Part shown: positions 17,786 to 26,106 of the stretch, in pieces
How positions within the stretch are numbered: the first letter of the stretch is position 1
Layout of the letters: each line of letters begins with the position of its first letter
NCBI RefSeq assembly: GCF_030812595.1
Contig: NZ_JAUSSZ010000013.1
Span: 1 to 64,000, forward strand
Length of the DNA: 64,000 nt
Source: Arthrobacter bambusae
Lineage (GTDB): Bacteria; Actinomycetota; Actinomycetes; Actinomycetales; Micrococcaceae
Reading direction: 5' to 3'
Notes under the pieces: model-generated
Told to the model about the DNA's origin: nothing
The model's input: the letters and a program-made list of their open reading frames with translations, nothing else
Database searches by the model: none
Program-made: the position numbers and the translations under genes

Positions 17786-17807
17786 TCGGCCCATATACAA
17801 GGATGCT

Positions 17808-19163
17808 GTGAACGTACTCATAGTCGGCGCGGGGCCAGCCGGGTCCACCGCCGCGTACTACCTTGCCCAGGCGGGTATTTCCGTGACGGTGCTGGAAAAG
17901 ACCAGCTTCCCGCGCGAGAAGGTCTGCGGCGACGGCCTCACCCCCCGCGCGGTCCGCGAAATCCAGAAGCTCGGCCTCCCGCACCCCGAGGACGAGGGGT
18001 GGCGCCGCAACAAGGGACTCAGGCTCATCGCCGGCGGCCGGACCATTGAATTGCCGTGGCCCGAGGTCGCCGATTTCCCCAGCTACGGCCTCATCCGCAC
18101 ACGCCTCGGATTCGACGAGGAGTTGGCCCGCCACGCCCAGTCGGCGGGCGCCGTCGTGCTTGAACGCCACAGCGTCACCGAAGCCCTGCGCGACGACGCC
18201 GGACGAGTGATCGGCGCGCGCGCCGCTTTGCTCGACGAGTCCGGACGCAAGACGGGCGAAACGCGCGACTTCCACGCCGACGTCGTACTAGCCGCAGACG
18301 GCAACTCAACCCGCACAGCCGTATCGCTCGGTATGCACAAGCGCGACGACCGCCCGCTCGGCGTCGCCGTCCGCACCTACTTCACCTCGCCCCGGCACGA
18401 GGACGACTGGATGGAAGGCTGGCTTGAGCTCCCGGGCAAGTCCGGCAAGCCGCTGCCCGGTTACGGGTGGGTTTTCGGCGTCGGTGACGGTACGTCCAAC
18501 GTCGGCCTCGGGATCCTGAATTCGTCCAAGGAATTCGGCAAGCTCGACTACAAACAGGTCCTGCGCGAATGGACTGCCGGCATGCCTTCCGAATGGGGCT
18601 TCACACCTGAAAACCAGGTGGGGGAGATCCGCGGCGCCGCCCTGCCGATGGGCTTCAACCGCACCCCGCACTACTCGCCGGGGCTCATGCTCCTGGGCGA
18701 CGCCGGAGGCATGGTTTCACCGTTCAACGGCGAGGGCATTTCCTATGCCATGGAGTCCGCCCGCTTTGCGGCCGAGTTCCTTGTTGATGCGTCCGTCCGC
18801 GCGCGTTCGGCGGGGTGGGGATCCGGGACGGAGGCTTCCAGAGCCGCCGACGCGCACCTGTCGCGCTACGCGGACTATGTGCGGGACCAGTGGGGTTCGC
18901 ACTTCACGTTGGGGCGCATGTTCGCAGCCCTCATCGGCAAGCCCGCCGTCATGAAGCTCGCGCTGCGAACGGGCATGCCCATCCCTGTGCTCATGCGCTT
19001 TGTGGTTCGGATGCTCGCCAACCTCACCGATCCGTCCGCCAAGGGTTTCGAGGACCGTGTGATCCGCGTCCTTGAGATGCTGGTCCCGGCCACGTCCAAC
19101 ACCACGCCTAGCGTTTCCACCCGCGTGGGCGCCGAATCAACGCTTTCCTCTGCGAAAAGTTAG
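17808..19163 (+). CDS. Geranylgeranyl-reductase-family FAD oxidoreductase (MenJ-like)
   Basis: This 451-residue flavoprotein has an N-terminal FAD dinucleotide fold (VLIVGAGPAGSTAAYYLAQAG, residues 2-22), the family segment SFPREKVCGDGLTPRAVREIQKLG, and GLMLLGDAGGMVSPFNGEGISYAMESARFAAEFL near residues 285-320. In mycobacteria the homologue MenJ saturates an isoprene unit of menaquinone. Its place between menG and a polyprenyl diphosphate synthase supports that role here. It starts at GTG 17808 with AAGGA close upstream. Confidence 0.85.
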   Translation: MNVLIVGAGPAGSTAAYYLAQAGISVTVLEKTSFPREKVCGDGLTPRAVREIQKLGLPHPEDEGWRRNKGLRLIAGGRTIELPWPEVADFPSYGLIRTRLGFDEELARHAQSAGAVVLERHSVTEALRDDAGRVIGARAALLDESGRKTGETRDFHADVVLAADGNSTRTAVSLGMHKRDDRPLGVAVRTYFTSPRHEDDWMEGWLELPGKSGKPLPGYGWVFGVGDGTSNVGLGILNSSKEFGKLDYKQVLREWTAGMPSEWGFTPENQVGEIRGAALPMGFNRTPHYSPGLMLLGDAGGMVSPFNGEGISYAMESARFAAEFLVDASVRARSAGWGSGTEASRAADAHLSRYADYVRDQWGSHFTLGRMFAALIGKPAVMKLALRTGMPIPVLMRFVVRMLANLTDPSAKGFEDRVIRVLEMLVPATSNTTPSVSTRVGAESTLSSAKS

Positions 19164-19172
19164 GGTTAACCC

Positions 19173-20276
19173 GTGACTCACTCTGCCGACCACAGTTGGA
19201 CGCACGCCGGGCACGGCCTGCCGGACACTGTCGAACCCGCCCCCACCACTACCGCGATCGCCACCGGCCTGCAGCTTCCTGCCGGTTTTGCCGCCATCGC
19301 CAAGGACGTGGAGCTTGGCCCTGCCATCACCACCAACCTTGCCCGCGTGGAAAAGAAGCTCCGCGAAGCAATTGCCAACTCGGACCCCCTGGCTGACGCA
19401 ACGTCGCGTCACTTGGTGGAAGCCGGCGGCAAGCGCATCCGCCCTCTCTTGACCCTCCTCTGCGCCCACCTCGGCGACGCGTCCCGTCCCGAAGTGGTGC
19501 AGGCCGCCGTCGTGGTTGAACTGACCCACCTTGCAACCCTGTATCATGACGACGTGATGGACTCGGCGCCCTTCCGCCGCGGCGCCCCCACGGCCCATGA
19601 AGTCTGGGGCAACTCGGTGGCCATCCTCACGGGTGACTTGATCTTCGCGCGCGCCTCGATCCTGGTGTCCGAGCTTGGTTCGCGGGCCTTGGGAATCCAG
19701 GCCCGCACCTTCGAGCGCTTGTGTCTTGGCCAGCTGCACGAAACTGTGGGCCCGGGTGAAGGCGAGGATGCCGTGGAGCATTACCTCTCTGTCATCGCCG
19801 ACAAGACCGGCTCCCTGGTTGCTGCCTCGGGCCAACTCGGTGCGATCTTTGCCGGCGCCGACGAAGCCTTCGAAGACGTGCTTGTTGAATACGGCGAGAA
19901 GGTTGGCGTGGCCTTCCAACTGGCCGACGACGTCATCGATGTCACTGGCGTGAAGGTCAAGTCCGGCAAGTCCCCGGGAACGGACCTCCGCGAAGGCGTT
20001 CCCACGCTGCCCGTGCTCCTGCTCCGCAAGGCCGCCAACAATGGCGACCGATCCGCCGTCGAACTCTTGAAGCTGGTGGACGGCGATCTGTCCTCCGATG
20101 AAGCCTTGGCCGCTGCCGTCGCCGGGCTGCGCGAGCACCCCGTCACCGCCGAATCCTGGGTGATTGCGCGCCAGTGGTCCGCTGAAGCCATCGAAGCCCT
20201 CAAGCCGTTGCCCGAAGGCGTGGTCAAGGAATCGCTGACAAACTTCGCCCACGCCGTCGTGGAGCGCGCCAGCTAG
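19173..20276 (+). CDS. All-trans polyprenyl diphosphate synthase for the menaquinone side chain
   Basis: This 367-residue prenyltransferase elongates isoprenoid diphosphates. The first aspartate-rich motif is in LATLYHDDVMD (DDxxD), and the second is in FQLADDVIDVTG. The KRIRP substrate-binding segment is also visible (AGGKRIRPLLTLL). The N-terminal 40 residues are extra and poorly conserved in character. It starts at GTG 19173, with TAGGGT exactly 6 nt upstream (19161-19166) inside the 9-nt gap to the previous gene, so it may have its own leaderless promoter. Chain length (heptaprenyl to nonaprenyl) is not readable. Confidence 0.9.
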   Translation: MTHSADHSWTHAGHGLPDTVEPAPTTTAIATGLQLPAGFAAIAKDVELGPAITTNLARVEKKLREAIANSDPLADATSRHLVEAGGKRIRPLLTLLCAHLGDASRPEVVQAAVVVELTHLATLYHDDVMDSAPFRRGAPTAHEVWGNSVAILTGDLIFARASILVSELGSRALGIQARTFERLCLGQLHETVGPGEGEDAVEHYLSVIADKTGSLVAASGQLGAIFAGADEAFEDVLVEYGEKVGVAFQLADDVIDVTGVKVKSGKSPGTDLREGVPTLPVLLLRKAANNGDRSAVELLKLVDGDLSSDEALAAAVAGLREHPVTAESWVIARQWSAEAIEALKPLPEGVVKESLTNFAHAVVERAS

Positions 20277-20353
20277 CGGGGTGGCCAAGGGGCGCTGTTT
20301 TCCGGGGTGCCCGTTTCGAAGCCGCAACTGTCTGTCAGGTGGGCGGGTGGGCT

Positions 20354-20453
20354 TAAATGCAATGGCCCCGGTTCCTTGCAACGCTACGAGTCACGCGCTG
20401 CAACGAACCGGGACCATAATCTCCGTTCGCATCAGACTCACCGGAGGCATTTA
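20354..20453 (+). promoter_or_regulatory. Candidate structured RNA leader (three-way junction) hiding a Shine-Dalgarno
   Basis: Three nested helices can be drawn. P1 pairs TAAATGC (20354-20360) with GCATTTA (20447-20453). P2 is a 19-position stem, 20362-20380 with 20399-20417, 17 paired. P3 pairs CTCCG (20421-20425) with CGGAG (20442-20446). The Shine-Dalgarno GGAGG (20443-20447) is inside P3/P1, and GTG follows at 20454. No known riboswitch class was recognised. It could instead be a DNA-level palindrome. Confidence 0.4.
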
Positions 20454-20651
20454 GTGAATCCGGTTACAGCATATGACAACTTTGTCACGGGTGCAACTTT
20501 CCCGGTCAAAAGGTTTTTCGGGGAAATTCGCGACGTAAATTCCCCACCTTTGATGGTTCACGGGAACCGAGGGGCCTGGATTCTCGTGATCGGAATCACT
20601 GGAGCTAGCTCAAAGCCGGGGAGTTTGAGCGCGGGGCGGTTGTCCACATAG
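20454..20651 (+). CDS. Possible small protein (65 aa) behind the structured leader
   Basis: GTG 20454 has an ideal GGAGG 6 nt upstream and opens a 65-codon frame beginning VNPVTAYDNFVTGATF. No family was recognised, there is no membrane segment, and codon use is not convincingly coding. It ends 49 nt before the DUF559 gene. It may be a translated leader, a remnant, or chance. Confidence 0.25.
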   Translation: MNPVTAYDNFVTGATFPVKRFFGEIRDVNSPPLMVHGNRGAWILVIGITGASSKPGSLSAGRLST

Positions 20652-20699
20652 CGAAACCTTGGCCTTCCAGCGCCAACGCCCTGCTGTTGGACTGGCCTC

Positions 20700-21518
20700 A
20701 TGGACCTCGTTGGCTTCCTGGAATACGCGGGCTCTGCTGCGAGAACGGCCACCGTGAAGCAGGCCGGTTTCTCCGACCGTGCCATCCGAACAGCCGTTGC
20801 TGGTGGCAAGATCGTGCGGCGCCGCTGGGGTGTGCTGGCGTTGCCCGTCGCCCATGAGGACATCGTCGCGGCGCTCAGCGCTAACGGGCTGCTCACGTGC
20901 GCATCCGGGGCCCGGCATCATGGCATTTGGGTACTGCATGAACCGCGGACCCTCCATTTGCTCTGCAAGCACGGCAACGCCCAGGATTTTGTGGTCCACC
21001 GCGAGTCGCTCGTGGAGTCCCGGCACATCCTTCCCGTGGCCAGCCTGACGGACACGCTGCTGCATTCGCTCCGGTGCCTGCCTGAGATCGAGTCGGCCAT
21101 CATGGTGGAGAGTGCACTCCTCCAAGGCCGGACGAACCTTGATTACCTCAGTGACAGGTTGCCCGGCAACCGGAACGGGGCCGCCCGAAAAGTGCTCACT
21201 CTGGTGGACGGTTCTGCGGATTCCCCGATCGAGGTCGTGGCACGAATACTTTTCCGGCAGGCCGGAATCCGTACAGAGACGCAGGTCGAATTGCCCGGAA
21301 TCGGCATTGTGGACTTCCTGCTGGAGGGAAGACTAATTGTGGAGGTGGACGGGGAGAGCCACCTACAGCCGCGGCAGGTCAAGAAGGACAGACGACGCAA
21401 CAACGCTGGAACAGTGAAGGGCTTTCTGGTCCTGAGGTACGACTATTCGCAGATTGTGTATAAGCGGGAAGCCGTGCTTGCCGAGGTTCTCCAGGTTCTG
21501 CGTCGCCGGGGTCGCTGA
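20700..21518 (+). CDS. DUF559-domain protein with AbiEi-like N-terminus
   Basis: This 272-residue orphan has an N-terminal helix-turn-helix-like region (GSAARTATVKQAGFSDRAIRTAVAGGKIVRRRWGVLAL), as in AbiEi-type proteins, and a C-terminal DUF559 (Vsr-like) domain: GIGIVDFLLEGRLIVEVDGESHLQ, with the acidic VDF and EVDGE motif expected of this nuclease fold. The ATG has no clear Shine-Dalgarno sequence. TTGTCCACA lies 60 nt upstream (20640-20648). No toxin or methylase partner is adjacent. Biochemical role unknown. Confidence 0.7.
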   Translation: MDLVGFLEYAGSAARTATVKQAGFSDRAIRTAVAGGKIVRRRWGVLALPVAHEDIVAALSANGLLTCASGARHHGIWVLHEPRTLHLLCKHGNAQDFVVHRESLVESRHILPVASLTDTLLHSLRCLPEIESAIMVESALLQGRTNLDYLSDRLPGNRNGAARKVLTLVDGSADSPIEVVARILFRQAGIRTETQVELPGIGIVDFLLEGRLIVEVDGESHLQPRQVKKDRRRNNAGTVKGFLVLRYDYSQIVYKREAVLAEVLQVLRRRGR

Positions 21519-21632
21519 AACTCCCCGGGTTTGGCTTGGCCGGAACATGGCTAGCCCCGGGATCTAGGGAGAGACGAGCCAACTTCGGCCCAAAGGTGGG
21601 GAGGAAGCTCCGGCCCGCGCCCGCAGGCCAAC

Positions 21633-22055
21633 CTAGTCCTCGTCGCTGAAGGCCCAGTCGAACATGTCGAAGACGAACTCGGAGAACGTGCCTTCCTCGG
21701 ATTTCCACTGGCCGCGGGCGTTGTTGCGGCGCCACACGATGGGATCGGGGACACCGAGGTCCCCTACGCGGAAGCCCCAGGTGAACTGCTCTTCCTCGTC
21801 CTCCAGGAACATGAGGAATCCCTCGTCGTCCACTTCGAGCTCTTCGGGGTCCCAAAAGTAGTGGTAGGCCTCCATGAGGTCCTCGCAGCCACCGAGTGCG
21901 AGGTAGAACTCGCGCAGCACCATGGGGATGGTGAACGAGTGGGCACTCAAGGCCTCGTCCAGCTCGGAGGCGGACAGCCCGTCTTCTTCCTGCCATTCGT
22001 CCTCGAGATACTTCGGTACAAGCGCGCGGAACTTCTCGAGGAACATGTCAGTCAT
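21633..22055 (-). CDS. SMI1/KNR4 (SUKH)-like acidic protein
   Basis: This 140-residue, very acidic protein has the pattern of the SUKH superfamily (IPMVLREFYLALGG at residues 43-56, then YHYFWDPEELEVDDEGFLMFLEDEEEQFTWGFR). Many SUKH members are immunity proteins against toxins, but no toxin gene is next to it, and orphan housekeeping-like copies are frequent. TAGGAT lies 6 nt before the ATG on the minus strand, so the transcript may be leaderless. It is followed on the opposite side by the TRIC gene, 13 nt away. Confidence 0.55.
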   Translation of the reverse strand: MTDMFLEKFRALVPKYLEDEWQEEDGLSASELDEALSAHSFTIPMVLREFYLALGGCEDLMEAYHYFWDPEELEVDDEGFLMFLEDEEEQFTWGFRVGDLGVPDPIVWRRNNARGQWKSEEGTFSEFVFDMFDWAFSDED

Positions 22056-22068
22056 GCTCCCATCCTAG

Positions 22069-22752
22069 CTAATCGCGGCCACGTGATTCTGCGCCCGCGG
22101 AGACCCCGGCGCGGTGCCATCCCCGGACCGCGAGAGGCACCCGCCAACCCCAGCGCCAAGCCACCACCCGGAAGGCGAAAACCCAAGCGGCAATGACGCC
22201 TGCTGTCACACCGTTGAAGGCGCCGATGGTCCAGAGCAAGGCCGTCAGGGCGGCTCCCGTGAAGGCCGGCAGGGCGTACAGGTCCCGTGCATTGAACAGG
22301 GTGGGAATTTCGTTGGCCGTGATGTCGCGGAGCAAGCCGCCGCCCACGGCCGTGGTGACGCCCAGGAGGATCGCGGCCACCGGGTTCAGGCCGGCGGCCA
22401 GTGCCTTGAGCGTGCCCGTAATGCAGAACAAAGCCAGCCCGCCGGCGTCGAACAGGGTCAAGAGGGACGTGAAGCGCTGGATGCTCGAAAACAAGAAGTA
22501 CACCAGTACTGCGGCCAACACGGGCGGCACCAGGTATACCGGGTTGGTGAACGCCGCAGGGGGTCCGGCATTGATGACGATGTCGCGGATGACGCCGCCG
22601 CCCAGTCCGACGAGCGAAGCCAAGAGGAGCGAGCCGATGATGTCGAACTGCTTCTTGGCCGCGAGCAAGGACCCGGACACGGCGAAAAAGAAGACGCCGG
22701 CCAGATCCAGCCATACCAGCGCAAGGTCAAAAGTGAACAAATGCAACTCCAT
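22069..22752 (-). CDS. TRIC-type cation channel / UPF0126 membrane protein
   Basis: This 227-residue membrane protein consists of two UPF0126 repeats, each with the glycine-rich GGGxxRD motif (VGLGGGVIRDI near residue 55 and AVGGGLLRDI near residue 140). Prokaryotic members are trimeric monovalent-cation channels. About seven hydrophobic segments are visible. It is divergent from the sirohydrochlorin chelatase gene with only 50 nt between the starts. Confidence 0.85.
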   Translation of the reverse strand: MELHLFTFDLALVWLDLAGVFFFAVSGSLLAAKKQFDIIGSLLLASLVGLGGGVIRDIVINAGPPAAFTNPVYLVPPVLAAVLVYFLFSSIQRFTSLLTLFDAGGLALFCITGTLKALAAGLNPVAAILLGVTTAVGGGLLRDITANEIPTLFNARDLYALPAFTGAALTALLWTIGAFNGVTAGVIAAWVFAFRVVAWRWGWRVPLAVRGWHRAGVSAGAESRGRD

Positions 22753-22802
22753 TCTTCGTTCACAGACGAGCGATCATCCTGCCCAACGTTACGCTTGCAC
22801 GC

Positions 22803-23513
22803 ATGAACAGCCCCGTCTTGATCGCGTGCGCCCACGGAACCCGGAACGTCCAAGGGCAGGCCGCTATCCGCCAGGTCATGGCCGAGATTGAGGCCTTGCG
22901 GCCCGGACTGACGGTCGTCGAGGCCTACGTGGACGTCCAGGAACCCGAGTTGGGCGGCGTGGTGGCAGGCCTCCCCGAAGGCACGGCCGCCGTCGTCGTT
23001 CCCTTGCTGCTCAGCACCGGCTACCACGTCAAGGTGGACATTCCCAAGGCGATCAAGTCCCGCCCGGAGGTGTCCGCGGCGCCTCCGCTGGGCCCGGACC
23101 CGAGGCTTGCGGAGCTGCTTGCCGCGCGGTTGCGCGACTCGGGCCTGGGCGACGACGACGGCGTCCTGCTTGCCGCCGCGGGCTCATCGCTGCCGGACGG
23201 TTCCGTCGATTCGGAAGAGCAGGCGCGCCAGCTCGCCGAACTGCTGCCCAATCCCGTGCGCGTCGCCTATGGCGCCAGCGCCGAGCCGAAGGTGCCCGAC
23301 GGCGTCGCGGCCTTGCGCGCGGAACTCGCGGAAGTGGAAAACGGGGCAGCGGGCAGGGTCGTCGTGGCTTCCTACCTGTTGGCCACGGGCTACTTCCACG
23401 ATCAGCTGGCGAAGGCCGGGGCCGACATTGTTACGGCACCGCTTTTGCCCTCGCCGGTGCTCGCGGAGATCGCCTTGGAACGCTACGACGCGGTGGTTGC
23501 CGCCGCCTCCTGA
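22803..23513 (+). CDS. Sirohydrochlorin chelatase (CbiX/SirB family)
   Basis: This 236-residue class II chelatase has two related halves. The N-terminal half carries the conserved LIACAHGTRN motif with the metal-binding histidine (residue 11) and the VVVPLLLSTGYHVKVDIP motif with a second histidine (about residue 77). Beside sulfite reductase and siroheme synthase genes, insertion of iron into sirohydrochlorin to make siroheme is the likely role. TACGCT lies 7 nt before the ATG, suggesting a leaderless start. Confidence 0.88.
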   Translation: MNSPVLIACAHGTRNVQGQAAIRQVMAEIEALRPGLTVVEAYVDVQEPELGGVVAGLPEGTAAVVVPLLLSTGYHVKVDIPKAIKSRPEVSAAPPLGPDPRLAELLAARLRDSGLGDDDGVLLAAAGSSLPDGSVDSEEQARQLAELLPNPVRVAYGASAEPKVPDGVAALRAELAEVENGAAGRVVVASYLLATGYFHDQLAKAGADIVTAPLLPSPVLAEIALERYDAVVAAAS

Positions 23514-23567
23514 GCGGGATTTACGATGCACAGCCCGGCCGGGCGAACAAGGCCCGACGGCGGTTCG

Positions 23568-23638
23568 TGACGAAATATTTCCCTAGGTGACTCTTCGTTT
23601 CTGCATCGTTGTTGGAGAAATCTGGCCAGCCCTACAGT
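23568..23638 (+). promoter_or_regulatory. Sulfur-regulon promoter 1 (sulfite reductase operon)
   Basis: TGACG-N14-GTGA at 23568-23590, GTTTCTG at 23597-23603, -35 TTGTTG at 23609-23614, 18-nt spacer, -10 TACAGT at 23633-23638, then 6 nt to the ATG. The geometry is the same as at 28629 and 33132. Confidence 0.75.
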
Positions 23639-23644
23639 CGATGC

Positions 23645-25390
23645 ATGACTGATACAGCTCTAGCCGGAGCGTCTACGGACGAGGTTGCCTCCAAGCGCCC
23701 GGCCCGCACCGCCCGTCCTGCCGCGAAACCCCACGGCCAGTGGAAAGTCGACGGCACTGCGCCGCTGAACGCCAACGAGACCTGGAAGCAGGAAGACAAC
23801 GGGCTGAACGTCCGTGAGCGTATCGAGTCTGTCTACTCCAAGCACGGCTTCGACTCGATCGATGGCACGGACCTGCACGGCCGCTTCCGCTGGTGGGGCC
23901 TGTACACCCAGCGCAAGCCCGGTATCGACGGCGGCAAGACCGCCACGCTTGAGCCGCACGAGCTCGAGGACAAGTACTTCATGCTCCGCGTGAGGATCGA
24001 CGGCGGTGCGCTCACCACCGAACAGCTGCGCGTCATCGGCCAGATCTCCGTGGACTTCGCCCGCGGCAGCGCCGACCTGACCGACCGCCAGAACATCCAG
24101 CTGCATTGGATCCGCGTGGAGGACGTGCCGGAAATCTGGCGCCGCCTCGAAGCGGTCGGCCTGTCCACCACCGAGGCTTGCGGCGACGTCCCGCGTGTCA
24201 TCCTGGGCTCCCCGGTTGCGGGTATTGCCAAGGACGAGATCATCGATCCCACGCCGCTGATCAATGAAATCGCGGAGCGTTTCATCGGCGACGCCGAGCT
24301 CGCCAACCTGCCGCGCAAGTACAAGACCGCCATCACCGGCCACCCCTCACAGGACGTGGTCCACGAGATCAACGACTGCGCCTTTGTGGGCGTGGTCCAC
24401 CCCGAACTCGGGATCGGCTATGACCTCTGGGTTGGTGGCGCGCTGTCCACCAACCCCATGCTGGGCAAGCGGCTCGGCGCGTTCGTGAAGCCCGGGGAAG
24501 CGGCCGAGGTGTGGCTCGGCGTCACCAGTATCTTCCGCGACTACGGTTACCGCCGCATGCGCACCAAGGCCCGCTTGAAGTTCCTCCTGGCCGACTGGGG
24601 TCCCGAGAAGTTCCGCCGGATCCTTGAGGACGAATACCTCGGCTACAAGCTGGCTGACGGCCCCGCCGCCCCCAAGCCCGCGACGCCGGGCGACCACGTG
24701 GGCATCCACGAGCAGAAGGACGGCAAGTTCTTCATTGGCGCCACGCCCTTGGCCGGTCGGCTCTCCGGCAGTCAGCTCGTGAAGCTCGCGGACACGCTGG
24801 AAGCCCACGGTTCGCAGCGCCTGCGCACTACGCCGCACCAGAAGATCGTCGTGCTGGACGTCGCCAAGGAACACGTGGAACCGCTGGTGGCCGAACTGGA
24901 CACCCTGGGCCTCTCCGCCCGCCCGTCCGTGTTCCGTCGCGGCACCATCGCCTGCACCGGCATCGAGTTCTGCAAGCTCGCCATCGTGGAAACCAAGGTC
25001 ACGGCAGCCACCGCCGTCGCCGAACTGGAACGCCGCCTGGCAGACCTCGCTGACAGCGGCCAGTTGCCCCAGGCACTGTCGCTGCACATCAACGGCTGCC
25101 CCAACTCCTGCGCGCGCATCCAGACCGCCGACATCGGACTCAAGGGCATGATGCTGCCAACGCCCGACGGCGATCCCACCCCGGGATTCCAGGTTCACCT
25201 GGGCGGCGGGCTGGCTTCGTCCAACCGCGAAGAAGCAGGCCTCGGACGCACCGTGCGCGGCCTCAAGGTTTACGTCGAAGACCTCCCCGATTATGTGGAG
25301 CGGGTGGTCCGGAAGTTCGTGGCCGAGCGCGCCGAAGGCCAAACCTTCGCCGAATGGGCACACTCCGCAGATGAAGGAGATCTCCAGTGA
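23645..25390 (+). CDS. Ferredoxin-dependent sulfite (nitrite) reductase
   Basis: This 581-residue siroheme enzyme reduces sulfite to sulfide with six electrons. Both repeats of the sulfite/nitrite reductase family are present. The [4Fe-4S]-siroheme cysteines are seen as CTGIEFC and, about 45 residues later, NGCPNSC. Linkage to cysH and cysDN argues for sulfite rather than nitrite. The frame extends to 23609, but ATG 23645 fits a leaderless start 6 nt after TACAGT. Its stop overlaps cysH by 4 nt. FprA (34497) with a ferredoxin is a plausible electron source. Confidence 0.92.
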   Translation: MTDTALAGASTDEVASKRPARTARPAAKPHGQWKVDGTAPLNANETWKQEDNGLNVRERIESVYSKHGFDSIDGTDLHGRFRWWGLYTQRKPGIDGGKTATLEPHELEDKYFMLRVRIDGGALTTEQLRVIGQISVDFARGSADLTDRQNIQLHWIRVEDVPEIWRRLEAVGLSTTEACGDVPRVILGSPVAGIAKDEIIDPTPLINEIAERFIGDAELANLPRKYKTAITGHPSQDVVHEINDCAFVGVVHPELGIGYDLWVGGALSTNPMLGKRLGAFVKPGEAAEVWLGVTSIFRDYGYRRMRTKARLKFLLADWGPEKFRRILEDEYLGYKLADGPAAPKPATPGDHVGIHEQKDGKFFIGATPLAGRLSGSQLVKLADTLEAHGSQRLRTTPHQKIVVLDVAKEHVEPLVAELDTLGLSARPSVFRRGTIACTGIEFCKLAIVETKVTAATAVAELERRLADLADSGQLPQALSLHINGCPNSCARIQTADIGLKGMMLPTPDGDPTPGFQVHLGGGLASSNREEAGLGRTVRGLKVYVEDLPDYVERVVRKFVAERAEGQTFAEWAHSADEGDLQ

Positions 25391-26106
25391 CCACGTCTGC
25401 CACCAAACTCCGTTCCCGCGACGAACTCAAGGCCTTGGCCGAAGCCGGTGCCGCAGAGCTCGGCTGGAGCGCGCCGGCCCGCGACGTCATCGCTTGGGTG
25501 GCCCGCAACTTCGAATTGCCCACCGTGGCCGTCGCCTGCTCCATGGCCGACGCTGTGCTGCCGGCACTCGTCGCGGACCAGCTTCCCGGCGTCGACGTCC
25601 TGTTCCTGGAAACCGGCTACCACTTCCCGGAAACCTACGCCACGCGGGACGAAGTCGCCGCGAACCTGCGGGTGAACATCGTGGACGTCCTTCCGGAAAA
25701 CACCGTGGAGCAGCAGGACCGCCTTCTTGGCAAGGACCTGTTCGCCCGCGATGCCGCGCAATGCTGCGCGCTTCGCAAGGTCGCGCCGCTGCGTAGGACC
25801 CTCGCCGGCTACGAAGTCTGGTTCACCGGTGTGCGCCGCGACGAGGCACCCACCCGGACCAACACCCCGCTGATCACGTGGGACGAGGCCAACGGACTGG
25901 TCAAGGTCAACCCGATGGCCGACTGGAGCTTTGACCAGTTGGTCCAGTACTCCGAAGACAACATCCTTCCCGTCAACCCGCTCCTGAGCCAGGGCTACCC
26001 GTCCATCGGATGCCAGCCCTGCACCAGGAAAGTGGCCCCGGGAGCGGACCCCCGCTCCGGCCGCTGGGCAGGGACCGACAAGACAGAATGCGGACTACAC
26101 GTATGA
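25387..26106 (+). CDS. cysH: Adenylylsulfate (APS) reductase
   Basis: This 239-residue enzyme reduces adenylylsulfate to sulfite with thioredoxin. The iron-sulfur cysteine pairs that separate APS reductases from PAPS reductases are present: CCALRK and GCQPCTRKV. The C-terminal catalytic cysteine is in KTECGLHV. It overlaps sulfite reductase (ATGA-type) and cysD by 4 nt on either side, so the genes form one operon. An APS kinase is not needed and none is seen. Confidence 0.93.
   Translation: MTTSATKLRSRDELKALAEAGAAELGWSAPARDVIAWVARNFELPTVAVACSMADAVLPALVADQLPGVDVLFLETGYHFPETYATRDEVAANLRVNIVDVLPENTVEQQDRLLGKDLFARDAAQCCALRKVAPLRRTLAGYEVWFTGVRRDEAPTRTNTPLITWDEANGLVKVNPMADWSFDQLVQYSEDNILPVNPLLSQGYPSIGCQPCTRKVAPGADPRSGRWAGTDKTECGLHV

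Noticed and set aside
21633..22752. SUKH-like gene plus DUF559 gene as a toxin-immunity or defence island
   Set aside because: No toxin, restriction or phage-defence partner is adjacent; orphan copies of both families are common in such genomes.
23511..23570. Short ORF at 23526 before the sulfite reductase promoter as a second leader peptide
   Set aside because: It lies upstream of the regulatory element and -10 box, has no cysteine and no promoter spacing, so it would not be on the operon transcript.
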